From an uncultured bacterium (GTDB taxonomy: Bacteria; Verrucomicrobiota; Kiritimatiellia; PWTM01): a DNA stretch of 44,241 nt. The notes below the pieces were generated by a model that saw nothing but the letters and a program-made list of their open reading frames with translations, was not told the origin of the DNA and did no database searches. The translations under genes and the position numbers were made by a program. This document shows, piece by piece, positions 16,757 through 24,736 of the stretch (positions are counted from its first letter, which is position 1; the number at the start of each line of letters is the position of its first letter). The stretch lies in assembly GCA_937139365.1 (NCBI GenBank), contig CAKZPT010000049.1, positions 1 to 44,241 of the forward strand, in the 5' to 3' direction.

Positions 16757-17920
16757 ATGGATAAAGCCGCTCCAGACCGATCCGAACTGGCGCAGGCGCG
16801 CAGGATCGTCGTCAAGGTCGGCAGCCGAGTCCTCGTCGGCCATTCGGGACGCCCGAACCCTCGGCGGATCGCCGCCCTCGCCGACGCGGCGGCCTCCATC
16901 CGCGCCGGCGGACGCGAGCTGGTGCTGGTCTCCTCCGGGGCCATCGCCGCCGGCATGGAAGAGCTCGGCTGGCGGCGCCGCCCCAAACGGCTGCCCGATC
17001 TCCAGATGGCCGCCGCCGTGGGCCAGCTCCGGCTGATGGCCCTCTACGCCCGTCATTTCCGCCACCACGGATGCCAAATCGCCCAGGTTCTCCTCACCCA
17101 CGACGCCTTGAACGTCCGTGAGCGCCACCTGAACGCCCGCACCACCCTGATCAACCTTCTCCGCCATCGAATCGTGCCCATCATCAACGAGAACGACGCG
17201 GTCTCGGTCGAGGAGATCCGCTTCGGCGACAACGACCTCCTCGCCGCGCTGGTGGCCATGCTGGTCGATGCGGACCTGCTCATCCTGCTGACCACTGTCG
17301 ATGGCTTGCGCGCCCCCGCGGGGGACGGCCGCACCCGGCGCGTCCCGTGGTTGCCGTCCGTCACCCCCCGCGAGCTGACGCTGGTTTTCGGATGCCGCAA
17401 CGAGCTGTCGACCGGTGGAATGGCCTCCAAGCTGCAGTCCGCTCACAACGTCGCGCGCGCCGGCATTCCTGTGGTCATCGCCGACGGCCGACGGCCGGAT
17501 GTGCTGGTCCGGGTCCTGGCCGGCGAGGATGTGGGCACCCTCATCGGCCGCCCGCGCCGCGATCGTTGGGCGGCGCGGGACCGGTGGATCGGCTTCTTCC
17601 ACAAGCCGTCGGGCACGCTGGTCGTCGACGAGGGCGCCCGCCGCGCATTGGTCGAACACGGCCGCAGCCTTCTGCCCATCGGCGTGCGCGCCGTCGAGGG
17701 ACATTTCACCGCCGGCGCCGCCGTCGACATCCGAACCGCCGACGGGGAGTTGGTGGCCCGCGGCCTGGCCTCCTACGGTTCCGACGACCTTCGCCGCATT
17801 CTGGGCCGCCGCACGGCGGACATCTCCGCCCTCCTCGGCGCCTGCCCTTACGAAGAGGCGGTCCACCGGGATCACATGGTCCTGCTCGCCGCCTCCGACG
17901 CCCGGAGATCCCCCCGATGA
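16757..17920 (+). CDS. proB: Glutamate 5-kinase
   Basis: A 387-residue kinase that phosphorylates glutamate for proline synthesis. The amino-acid kinase domain (about 15-265) shows RRIVVKVGSRVLV near the N-terminus, LVLVSSGAIAAGM at about 55, LLTHDALN, PIINENDAVS with the substrate-binding Asn-Glu-Asn-Asp, and STGGMASKLQ near 220. A C-terminal PUA domain (about 280-370) is present. ATG 16757 is chosen because it begins just before the conserved RIVVKVGS strand and fits the leaderless promoter; an upstream open extension to 16670 has no support. The 3' end overlaps proA by 4 bp (ATGA), so the two pathway enzymes are translationally coupled. Confidence 0.95.
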   Translation: MDKAAPDRSELAQARRIVVKVGSRVLVGHSGRPNPRRIAALADAAASIRAGGRELVLVSSGAIAAGMEELGWRRRPKRLPDLQMAAAVGQLRLMALYARHFRHHGCQIAQVLLTHDALNVRERHLNARTTLINLLRHRIVPIINENDAVSVEEIRFGDNDLLAALVAMLVDADLLILLTTVDGLRAPAGDGRTRRVPWLPSVTPRELTLVFGCRNELSTGGMASKLQSAHNVARAGIPVVIADGRRPDVLVRVLAGEDVGTLIGRPRRDRWAARDRWIGFFHKPSGTLVVDEGARRALVEHGRSLLPIGVRAVEGHFTAGAAVDIRTADGELVARGLASYGSDDLRRILGRRTADISALLGACPYEEAVHRDHMVLLAASDARRSPR

Positions 17921-19173
17921 GCCTGCACGAGGACGTCCTCCGCGTCGGCGACCAGGCCGTCGCCGCCGCCCGCCAGCTCGCCCATCTCTCGACGCGCCGA
18001 AAGAATGCCATCCTCGCGGCCATGGCCGACGAGCTGGAGGCCCGCCGCGCCGCGATCGCCGAGGCCAACCAGCTCGACGTCGAGGCCGCCCGGGCCGCGG
18101 GCCTTCCCGGCCCCATGTGCGACCGCCTGACGCTGACGCCCAAACGAATGGACGCGATGATCCGCGGCATCCGAACGGTCGTCGGCCTCAAAGACCCCAT
18201 CGGCGCCAGGCTCAGCCGCTGGATCCGTCCCAACGGCCTCATCATCCACAAGGTCCGGGTCCCCATCGGCGTCATCGCGGTCATCTACGAGGCCCGCCCC
18301 AACGTCACCGCCGACACCGCGGCCCTCTGTTTCAAAACCTCCAACGCCGTCATCCTCCGCGGCGGCAAGGAGGCCCTCCGCTCCAACCGGGCCATCGCCG
18401 AAGCCCTGATCGAGGGCGGCGCGCGCCGCGGCCTGCCGCTCCACGCCATCCAGCTCATCGACACACCCGACCGCGACGCGATCCGCGAGATCGTCCAACT
18501 CGAGGGCCGGGTGGACCTCGTCATCCCCCGCGGCGGCGAGGGCCTGATCCGCGCCGTCACCGAGCACGCCCGCGTGCCCGTCATCAAGCACTACAAGGGC
18601 GTCTGCCACGTCTACGTCCACGAGAAGGCCGACCTCGAGATGGCCCATCGCATCGTCCTCAACGCCAAATGCCAAATGCCCTCCGTCTGTAACGCGATGG
18701 AGACGCTGCTGGTCGACGCCGCCGTCGCCCCCGGCTACCTGCCCGAATGCGCCCGCCGGCTGCGCGAACGCGGGGTCGAACTCCGGGGCTGCGAGCGCAG
18801 CCGTGCCCTCGTCCCCGACATGGCCCCCGCCACCGAGGAGGATTGGGTCACGGAGTACAACGACCTCATCCTCTCCATCCGCGTCGTGGACGGGCTCGAA
18901 GAGGCGGTCCATCACATCCAAACCTACGGTTCGCACCACTCCGACGCGATCGTCACCGCCGACGAGGGCGCCGCGCGCAAGTTCACCGAGCAGGTGGACT
19001 CGGCCGCCGTCTACGTCAACGCCTCCACCCGCTTCACCGACGGTGGCGAGTTCGGGATGGGCGCGGAGATCGGCATCAGCACCGACAAGATCCACGCCCG
19101 CGGCCCGATGGGGCTGGAGGAGCTCACCAGCTACAAGTACGTCGTCATCGGCACGGGCCAGATTCGGGAGTAG
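17917..19173 (+). CDS. proA: Glutamate-5-semialdehyde dehydrogenase (gamma-glutamyl phosphate reductase)
   Basis: A 418-residue NADPH-dependent enzyme that reduces glutamyl 5-phosphate, the ProB product, to glutamate semialdehyde. It is an aldehyde-dehydrogenase-superfamily protein of normal ProA length. Family motifs: PIGVIAVIYEARPNVT (117-132), ILRGGKEA (146-153), VIPRGGEGLI (202-211), VIKHYKGVCHVYV (222-234) and the catalytic segment CQMPSVCNAMETLL with Cys258. The C-terminus VNASTRFTDGGEFGMGAEIGIST is typical. It overlaps proB by 4 bp. ProC is not found in this window. Confidence 0.96.
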   Translation: MSLHEDVLRVGDQAVAAARQLAHLSTRRKNAILAAMADELEARRAAIAEANQLDVEAARAAGLPGPMCDRLTLTPKRMDAMIRGIRTVVGLKDPIGARLSRWIRPNGLIIHKVRVPIGVIAVIYEARPNVTADTAALCFKTSNAVILRGGKEALRSNRAIAEALIEGGARRGLPLHAIQLIDTPDRDAIREIVQLEGRVDLVIPRGGEGLIRAVTEHARVPVIKHYKGVCHVYVHEKADLEMAHRIVLNAKCQMPSVCNAMETLLVDAAVAPGYLPECARRLRERGVELRGCERSRALVPDMAPATEEDWVTEYNDLILSIRVVDGLEEAVHHIQTYGSHHSDAIVTADEGAARKFTEQVDSAAVYVNASTRFTDGGEFGMGAEIGISTDKIHARGPMGLEELTSYKYVVIGTGQIRE

Positions 19174-19194
19174 GCGGTCGGCAGATCGGAGGCA

Positions 19195-19239
19195 TCCAAA
19201 CCTTGGAACCATGGGACGCCGGACGTTCCAAACGTTGGA
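19195..19239 (+). repeat. Pair of TCCAA-N3-TTGGA near-palindromes around a start codon
   Basis: TCCAAACCTTGGA (19195-19207) and TCCAAACGTTGGA (19227-19239) are 13-bp inverted repeats with 5-bp arms, spaced 32 bp apart (three helical turns). The first ends 3 bp before ATG 19211; the second lies within the first codons. They could be a tandem operator or a dispersed repeat. If they are an operator, the true start of the gene may be the in-frame GTG 19244 or ATG 19262. Confidence 0.4.
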
Positions 19240-20035
19240 CGCCGTGTTCGCTGCGGGGGCGATGGCGGTGACCGCCGCCTCGGCGGGGCATTTCCCCTGC
19301 TCTCCGCTCGTCCGCGAGGGGCCGGGTGGTCCGCCGTCCGCCGCCCCCGTCGCCGCCACGGCGCTGCCGGTGGGTGAGGAGTACCTGTTCGCCGTCCGTT
19401 GGGGCCCCGTCAAGCTTGGCGAGGTGCGGTTGTGGTCCGAGTGGGCGCCGGACCCCGCCGGCGACCGCCTTGCCCTCCGCGCGCGCATCCGCTCAAACCG
19501 CGCGCTGGCCGCGGTTTTCGCCCTCGACAGCTACGCCGAGACGCTGGCCGATCCCGTCAATTTGCGCCCCGTGGTCAGTACGCTCCACTCCGTCGAGAAG
19601 GGCCGGGTGCGGGAGGAGTGTCTGCAGTTCGACGCTCCCGACGGCCGCCTTCGCCGGTGGTTGTCCTGGCGCGACCCGCCGCCCGACGAGCCCCCGGCGG
19701 CCGACTGGCGCGACGTCCTGACGGCCGTCTGGCGGTTCCGGGCGGATATGGCGGCGGGCCGCCGGCCGGGACGTCTGGCCATCGCCGCAGGACCGGATCT
19801 GGTGCTGGTCGACCCTGGCGAGGCGGCGTCCGAGTCCGTCCGCGTGCCGGCCCTCGGCGAGGTGGCCTGCCACCGCTTCAAGCCCGCTGTGTTCCGCGAC
19901 GGCCGCCCGCTGAGGCGTAACCTCTACACCATCTGGCTGGCCGAGGCTCCGCCCCACGGCCCGATGCGAATCGCGGTGGAAACGCCGTCCGTCACACTCC
20001 ACGCCCACCTGCTCGCCCACCGGCGCGCGCCTTGA
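19211..20035 (+). CDS. DUF3108-like exported protein
   Basis: A 274-residue protein with an N-terminal signal-like segment (about residues 8-24) followed by an extracytoplasmic beta-rich domain. The opening LPVGEEYLFAVRWGPVKLGEVRL resembles the start of DUF3108 proteins, and the later SNRALAAVFALDSYAETLADP matches their second conserved block. The function of this family is not established; its fold is related to lipid-binding outer-membrane proteins, which is only suggestive. It starts 37 bp after proA but has no clear ribosome binding site, and two inverted repeats surround the ATG. Starts at GTG 19244 or ATG 19262 would remove part of the signal-like segment, so the N-terminus is uncertain. 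Confidence 0.65.
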   Translation: MGRRTFQTLDAVFAAGAMAVTAASAGHFPCSPLVREGPGGPPSAAPVAATALPVGEEYLFAVRWGPVKLGEVRLWSEWAPDPAGDRLALRARIRSNRALAAVFALDSYAETLADPVNLRPVVSTLHSVEKGRVREECLQFDAPDGRLRRWLSWRDPPPDEPPAADWRDVLTAVWRFRADMAAGRRPGRLAIAAGPDLVLVDPGEAASESVRVPALGEVACHRFKPAVFRDGRPLRRNLYTIWLAEAPPHGPMRIAVETPSVTLHAHLLAHRRAP

Positions 20036-20089
20036 TCCACCGGCCGTCGGCACCGTGCGGTCGGCGCGGCCCCCTCCCGCCGCCCGCGC

Positions 20090-20356
20090 TCAGTCCGGAA
20101 AACTGAAGCCGCACTCCGGGCGAGTGATGTGCTCAGCCGCCGTCCGGGGGTACTTGCGACAGTTCAGCGGACGCCAACGGTAAATGGCACAGAACGATCG
20201 GCCGTCCGGCCGGAACCGCAGGAAAGGACACGCGTTCGGCAGTTCGCAGCACAACCCGCACGACCGACAGGCTCCCCGCCGCGACCGCGATACCGGCAGC
20301 CCGCAGGTCAGCGTCCGCCGCAGCTTCGCCCCCCAGGTGTTCCTCGCCCGGTCCAT
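20090..20356 (-). CDS. Small Cys-rich protein, YkgJ-like metal-chelating family
   Basis: An 88-residue protein with a cysteine cluster C-X2-C-X2-CC (CRSCGLCC, about 30-37) followed by further Cys at about 43, 56, 66 and 82. The pattern and the FCAIYRWRPLNCRKYPR segment resemble YkgJ-type zinc- or iron-chelating proteins, which coordinate metal through a CxxCxxCC motif. Its role is unknown. It lies directly downstream of the small exported protein and two-component genes on the same strand (12-bp gap), so it is probably the last gene of that operon. The N-terminal 25 residues are basic and not conserved-looking, so translation may begin later. Confidence 0.6.
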   Translation of the reverse strand: MDRARNTWGAKLRRTLTCGLPVSRSRRGACRSCGLCCELPNACPFLRFRPDGRSFCAIYRWRPLNCRKYPRTAAEHITRPECGFSFPD

Positions 20357-20368
20357 CGGCGGCCGCCC

Positions 20369-20749
20369 TCAACGGGCGAGCTTCTGAACCTCTTCCACCC
20401 GCAGGCTTTCGGTCTTCGTCTTCGCGTCGGCTTTCAGATCGGCGTAGATGATTTTGACCTTCTGGCCGTCCAGCTCCTCGACGCTGCCGGGGTTGATGAT
20501 CGCGTAGCTCTGGCCGTCCTCGGCCTCGAGCTTCGCCTTCACGAAGCCCTTCGCGTCGCGGCTGACATGGACTACGCCGACCATCGACGGCCGCTGCGCC
20601 TTTTGAATCAGCTCTTTCGCCTGGTTGCGCGGCGCCGTTACCTTCGGCTTCTCGCTCGATTTCTTCTTGTCGGCCGGCTTCTTTTCGGCCGCCGTCGCCG
20701 CCATGACCGCGGCGAGCGCCGCCGCGACCGCGATCTGCGTCAGGTTCAT
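20369..20749 (-). CDS. Small exported protein of unknown function in the two-component operon
   Basis: A 126-residue protein with a clear signal peptide (about 1-21, ending ATAA), then a Lys-rich linker (22-45) and a compact domain (about 50-120) containing MVGVVHVSRDAKGFVKAKLE and QKVKIIYADLKAD, probably a small beta-barrel. I do not recognise the family. Its start overlaps the stop of the histidine kinase gene by 4 bp. It is therefore translationally coupled to a sensor kinase and could be a periplasmic accessory or ligand-binding partner of it. That role is inferred only from position. Confidence 0.65.
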   Translation of the reverse strand: MNLTQIAVAAALAAVMAATAAEKKPADKKKSSEKPKVTAPRNQAKELIQKAQRPSMVGVVHVSRDAKGFVKAKLEAEDGQSYAIINPGSVEELDGQKVKIIYADLKADAKTKTESLRVEEVQKLAR

Positions 20750-22323
20750 CGATTCGTCTTCTCGATCCTAGTATCGTTCCCGGCGTCGTCGGGCGCAAGC
20801 GGCTCCGGATGCGACGGCAGCCGGACCGTGAACCTGCTGCCCTCCCCTTCGCGCGACTCGACCTCAACCTGGCCGCCGTGGGCCTCGACGATCGTCCGCG
20901 TGATCGCCAGGCCGAGCCCAGCCCTGCCGTCGGCCGCCCCGCGCGCCGGATCGGCCCGGAAAAATCGCTCGAAGATATGCGGGAGATCCTCGGAGCGGAT
21001 CCCGATGCCGTTGTCGCGGACCTCCAGCCGGGCATCTCCGTCAGTCCACGTCCGCACCTCGACCCGCCCCCGGGGGCGGTTGTAGTGGATCGCGTTGGAC
21101 ACCAGGTTCACCGCCATCTGCAGCAGTTGGTCGCGGCGGCCGACGCAGGCGGTCGGCGCCAGATCGGCCACAAGCTCCAGCCGCCGTTCTGACGCCAGCG
21201 GTCGCAACAGGGCCAGCGCCTCGGCCGCCACCCCGTCCAGTTCCACCCGCTCCCGCTCGCCGGCTGGTGCCCCGGAGTCGAACCGGGCCAGCGTCAGCAA
21301 CGACTCCACCAGATGCCGCAGCCGCCGGGCCGCCCGCATGCACGCCTCGAGCGCCTCGCGGTACTCCTCCGCCGGACGCGGCCGGGCCAGCACGGACTCG
21401 ACCTGCGACAGGATCACGGAAACCGGCGTGCGCAGTTCGTGCGAGGCATCCGCGGTGAACCTGGTCTGCCGCGCCAACGCCTCGCAAAGGCGGTCGAACG
21501 TTGCGTTCAGCACCTCCGCCAGGCGGCCCAGTTCGGTGTCGGTCTCCGCCACCGGTATTCGGCGTGACAAGTCGCCAGCCGCGATCCGCTGGGCCGTATG
21601 GCCGATCGTTTCCACTGGCCGGATGGCCCTCGCCGCGATCCAGGCCCCGCCCACCACCCCCAGTGCCCAGATGCCCGCCGCCGCTGCCGAGAGGATCCAA
21701 CTGAGGCGCCGCAGCTCCGCCAGGTCCGGGCCGATGTACTTCCCGACGGTCAGCGTTAGCGTACCGCCCCGAAGGCGGCGCACGTGTTCCCTCACCTCCG
21801 CCGTCTGCCGGACAACGAAGTCCATCGGCGGTGGCGCGGGCCGTGGAACATCCGGCGGTGCGCCGGCTGAGCGCCGCTCACCAAAGCGATCGTGCCCCAG
21901 AATGCGGTAATAGAAGCGGTCCGGGCCGTCCTGAGAAAACAGAGATGCCTCGAGGGCCTCCATGGCCCCTGCCGGCGGCGCAAAGAACGGAGGTTCGCCG
22001 GGCCGTCGTCCCCCCGCCGGTCCGCCGCCGGACACCGCGCCGGCCTCTTCCGGCGACCGCCCCTCCGCCGCGGGCCGCCGTTCTCCCGGACGAAACCAAG
22101 GCCTCCCCTCTGGACCCGGCGGCCTCAAGGCGTCCCGCAGCGGAGGGCGAAAGACCGCCCCCAGCGCCACCATCCGCCGCTCGATCTCCGCGTCGATCCT
22201 CCGGAGACGGCTGTCCCGCACCAGTGCGAACGCCGACGCCGTGAACGCCGTCAGCACCGCCGCCAGCCATGCGCCATACCATAGCTGCAGCCGCCAGCGG
22301 AGCGAACGGGGCACGATCTTCAT
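20746..22323 (-). CDS. Two-component sensor histidine kinase with Gly/Pro-rich periplasmic region
   Basis: A 525-residue membrane sensor kinase. TM1 is at about 12-36, a periplasmic region at about 37-207, TM2 at about 208-230, HAMP at about 230-283, the phosphoacceptor H295 in ASHELRTPVSVI, and the ATPase domain with N box NLVSNAIHYN, G1 DNGIGI and a GLGLAIT segment near residue 485. The periplasmic part holds an unusual Gly/Pro/Arg-rich stretch (about 68-120) instead of a known sensor fold. ATG 22323 overlaps the response regulator stop (ATGA). The domain order resembles CusS/QseC-type kinases, but the ligand cannot be named. Confidence 0.92.
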   Translation of the reverse strand: MKIVPRSLRWRLQLWYGAWLAAVLTAFTASAFALVRDSRLRRIDAEIERRMVALGAVFRPPLRDALRPPGPEGRPWFRPGERRPAAEGRSPEEAGAVSGGGPAGGRRPGEPPFFAPPAGAMEALEASLFSQDGPDRFYYRILGHDRFGERRSAGAPPDVPRPAPPPMDFVVRQTAEVREHVRRLRGGTLTLTVGKYIGPDLAELRRLSWILSAAAAGIWALGVVGGAWIAARAIRPVETIGHTAQRIAAGDLSRRIPVAETDTELGRLAEVLNATFDRLCEALARQTRFTADASHELRTPVSVILSQVESVLARPRPAEEYREALEACMRAARRLRHLVESLLTLARFDSGAPAGERERVELDGVAAEALALLRPLASERRLELVADLAPTACVGRRDQLLQMAVNLVSNAIHYNRPRGRVEVRTWTDGDARLEVRDNGIGIRSEDLPHIFERFFRADPARGAADGRAGLGLAITRTIVEAHGGQVEVESREGEGSRFTVRLPSHPEPLAPDDAGNDTRIEKTNR

Positions 22324-22970
22324 TCGATGCAATACCCGTGGCCCCGGCGCGTCTGGATGAAGTCGTGCCCGAGCTTCTTGCGGATGTTCGACACGTGCAC
22401 GTCGAGGAGGTTGGACATGGTGTCCTCGTCATCGCCGAACAAATGATCGTAGAGCTCCGTCCGGCTGACGACCTTGCCCCGGTGCAGCGCCAGGTACTCG
22501 ACCAGCGCGTACTCGCGGGGTGTCAGGGGAATGCGCTCTCCCTGCCGCGTCACCGACCGCGCGTTCAGGTCGATGACCGCCCCGCCAGCCTCGATCACCG
22601 GCGAGGGCCGGCCGGCTCCCCGTCGGATCAGCGCCCGCACGCGGGCCAGCAGTTCCTCAAGTGAAAAGGGCTTGGTCAGGTAATCGTCCGCCCCGCCGTC
22701 CAGCCCCCGCACGCGGTCGGGCACCGTGTCGCGCGCCGTCAGCATCAGCACCGGCGTCGTTCCGCGCCGCCGGATGCGGCGCAAGAGCTCCCACCCGTCC
22801 ACGCGCGGCAGCATGATGTCCAGCAGGATCACGTCGTACGTCCAGTTTTCCGCCTTGAACAGCCCCTCCTCGCCGTCGGCGGCCATGTCCACCGCGTAGC
22901 CCTCGTCGCGAAGCGACCGGGCAATCCCCGACCGTAGGTCGGGTTCGTCCTCAATCACCAGCAATCGCAT
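22320..22970 (-). CDS. OmpR/PhoB-family response regulator
   Basis: A 216-residue DNA-binding response regulator. The receiver domain (1-115) carries the acidic pair in IEDEPD, phosphoacceptor D51 (LLDIMLP), T81 in LTARD and the KPF lysine near 102. The winged helix (about 125-216) has the conserved PLTPREYALVEYLALHRGKVVSR and VDVHVSNIRKKLG-type recognition helix regions (here LDVHVSNIRKKLG). ATG 22970 begins exactly at MRLLVIEDEP, with AAGGAGG 11 nt upstream. It is the first gene of an operon with the kinase and is divergent from the EF-hand gene at 23141, so the shared 170-bp region is a likely autoregulatory site and could also control the EF-hand gene. Confidence 0.95.
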   Translation of the reverse strand: MRLLVIEDEPDLRSGIARSLRDEGYAVDMAADGEEGLFKAENWTYDVILLDIMLPRVDGWELLRRIRRRGTTPVLMLTARDTVPDRVRGLDGGADDYLTKPFSLEELLARVRALIRRGAGRPSPVIEAGGAVIDLNARSVTRQGERIPLTPREYALVEYLALHRGKVVSRTELYDHLFGDDEDTMSNLLDVHVSNIRKKLGHDFIQTRRGHGYCIE

Positions 22971-23097
22971 CGGCGACCGCGCCTCCTTCCCCGCACACCA
23001 TCGTATGACGGTCGTCTGAAGATAGCATGAAGGGCCCCAGGCTGCGTCTTCACGATACCTTAAGGTGGACTGTACAAAGGATATCGCGCGCGAGAGC

Positions 23098-23116
23098 CGC
23101 CCGGACAAGCCGGGCG
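23098..23116 (+). other. GC-rich hairpin in the 5' leader of the first EF-hand gene
   Basis: CGCCCGG (23098-23104) pairs perfectly with CCGGGCG (23110-23116) around a 5-nt loop, about 12 nt before the AAGGAG ribosome binding site (23128-23133). It could influence translation or mRNA stability. The second EF-hand gene also has a GC-rich hairpin in its leader (about 24069-24091). Confidence 0.4.
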
Positions 23117-23140
23117 CCTGCAAGAAAAAGGAGACACGAT

Positions 23141-23935
23141 ATGCACGCGCGTCACCAGATCGCCGCCGCGTTGGCCGCCCTGACCGTGGCCGCCGGCGCG
23201 CAGCGGCCGCCCGAAGGCCATCGGCACGGCGGCCCCCCCGTCGGAGACAACCCCCGGGTCGGCCTTCCGCCCTCCGCCCGGCGTCCTGGTCTGCCCCAAG
23301 GCATGCTCGCCCCAATGCGTGGTTGGCGGGGCCCCGTTGCGCCTGGACCGATGGCGCAAATGCACCCCCAATTACGCGGACCTATGAGCGGACCTCCCAT
23401 GTGGCGGCGCCGCGGATTTGGCGGCGCGGCTCCATGGAGGCAGTCCAACCGGATGGCTTTCCGTGGCCCCGGATCTATGCAGCCCGATGGCCCCATGCGG
23501 CCCCGCCCATGGCTCCGCGGCCCCGCGGAGCGACCCGCCGGCGGCCCGCCCGCCGATCCGGTCCTGCTCTTTCGGATGCTCGACCTGAACGACGACGGCG
23601 TCGTCGAACGCGACGAGCTCGAACAGCTCGTCCGCAGGCTGCGCGAACAGGACCGCAACCGCGACGGACGACTGGTGCTGGAGGAATGGGCCGGTCCTGT
23701 GCCGCACGCCGGGCCTCCGCGCGAGCCGCGCCGGCGTCCACAGGCGGAACCACCCCCCCATGGCGGCCCTCCGCCCGGGGATGAGGCCGCACATCCCGCC
23801 CGACGCCCCGACCCATGCCGGGAATGCGACCGGTGCGAAGGGCCTCGCCCGCCCCGCCGCGATCCCCACGGCAAGGCACGCGACCGGTCGGAGAGGAAAG
23901 GGGTACGGCCACCTCGCCGGGGCCGGCCAGCCTGA
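23141..23935 (+). CDS. Secreted EF-hand protein, Met/Pro/Gly-rich
   Basis: A 264-residue protein with a short signal peptide (1-20) and a long Pro/Gly/Met/Arg-rich region (21-140). Two consecutive EF-hand loops follow: D148-L-N150-D-D152-G...E159 and D171-R-N173-R-D175-G...E182, both with good calcium ligands. The C-terminus is again Pro/Arg-rich and holds a Cys cluster (CRECDRC). ATG 23141 has AAGGAG 7 nt upstream. The gene is divergent from the response regulator and is followed by a terminator-like hairpin. It probably binds calcium outside the cytoplasm. Low-complexity flanks make homologues hard to trace. A similar protein is encoded next door. Confidence 0.75.
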   Translation: MHARHQIAAALAALTVAAGAQRPPEGHRHGGPPVGDNPRVGLPPSARRPGLPQGMLAPMRGWRGPVAPGPMAQMHPQLRGPMSGPPMWRRRGFGGAAPWRQSNRMAFRGPGSMQPDGPMRPRPWLRGPAERPAGGPPADPVLLFRMLDLNDDGVVERDELEQLVRRLREQDRNRDGRLVLEEWAGPVPHAGPPREPRRRPQAEPPPHGGPPPGDEAAHPARRPDPCRECDRCEGPRPPRRDPHGKARDRSERKGVRPPRRGRPA

Positions 23936-23955
23936 CCGGCGGCCGCGCGATCCAA

Positions 23956-23983
23956 CCGGGAGGGCGGTTCGCCATCCTCCCGG
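23956..23983 (+). terminator. Terminator-like hairpin after the first EF-hand gene
   Basis: CCGGGAGG (23956-23963) pairs perfectly with CCTCCCGG (23976-23983), with an additional inner GCG/CGC pairing. Only a short CTTTC follows, so termination may be weak. Confidence 0.5.
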
Positions 23984-24116
23984 CTTTCGATCCGCCGGCT
24001 CTTCATGATGGCTTTAGGTCCGCTGTGCGATTCTCCACGCGCGCAAAGAAACGCGCAACGGCCGATCGGGACCCGCCGACGACGGCGGGGTCGGCCGCCA
24101 ACGAAAGGAGCCACGA

Positions 24117-24620
24117 ATGAATACGACGATCCGCAATCTCGGGCTCCTCGCGGTCTGCAGCGTCGCCGCCGCCTGGGCAACGGCGCAGCAACCCGAGGAA
24201 GGCCCCGGTCCCCGTCGCCCGCGCGGCGGCTTCGGCCCCCCCGGGGAAGGCCGAGGTGGCCATGGTCTTTTCCAGCCCGGCGGCGAGGGCCGCGAACGGC
24301 CGGCGCCTCCCGGCATGGGCCCCCGCCGACCGTTCCTGTTCGAGCTGCTCGACCGCAACAACGACCACATCTTGGACGAGCAGGAAATCGAAGACGCCTC
24401 GAAGGCGCTGAAAAAGCTTGACAAGAACGGCGACGGCAAGATCGAGCCGCGCGAGATCTTCCCCGACGCCCCGCCGCCCCGCGGCGAGGTCGAGGAGGGC
24501 GGCCGCCGCGGACCGCCCGAGGGCGGCGAGCGGCGTGGCCCCCGCGGCCCCGAAGGGGAACGCCCCCGGCGACGCGGCGGCGATGCCCCGTTTCCGCCGA
24601 ACGAGGGTCGGCAGAACTGA
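24117..24620 (+). CDS. Secreted EF-hand protein
   Basis: A 167-residue protein with a signal peptide (1-23, ending ATAQ), a Gly/Pro/Arg-rich region (24-72) and two EF-hand loops. Loop 1 is D79-R-N81-N-D83-H...E90, with His replacing the usual Gly at position 6. Loop 2 is D102-K-N104-G-D106-G...E113 and is canonical. The C-terminal tail is Gly/Arg/Pro-rich. ATG 24117 follows an AAGGAG site. It shares architecture with the gene at 23141 and is probably a tandem paralogue. A strong terminator follows, so it forms its own unit. Confidence 0.78.
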   Translation: MNTTIRNLGLLAVCSVAAAWATAQQPEEGPGPRRPRGGFGPPGEGRGGHGLFQPGGEGRERPAPPGMGPRRPFLFELLDRNNDHILDEQEIEDASKALKKLDKNGDGKIEPREIFPDAPPPRGEVEEGGRRGPPEGGERRGPRGPEGERPRRRGGDAPFPPNEGRQN

Positions 24621-24644
24621 GATCCTGTCCAGGCCGACGCGAAC

Positions 24645-24670
24645 GGGGAGGGTGCTTCGGCGCCCTCCCC
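24645..24670 (+). terminator. Rho-independent terminator after the second EF-hand gene
   Basis: An 11-bp stem (24645-24655 with 24660-24670, one G-T wobble) closed by a TTCG tetraloop, starting 25 nt after the stop codon and followed by CTTTCGCTTT. Confidence 0.75.
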
Positions 24671-24736
24671 CTTTCGCTTTGGGGGCTCCGCCGCCGTATC
24701 CCCCCGCCCCTTCTGTCGCCCTAGCGCGTTTGCACA

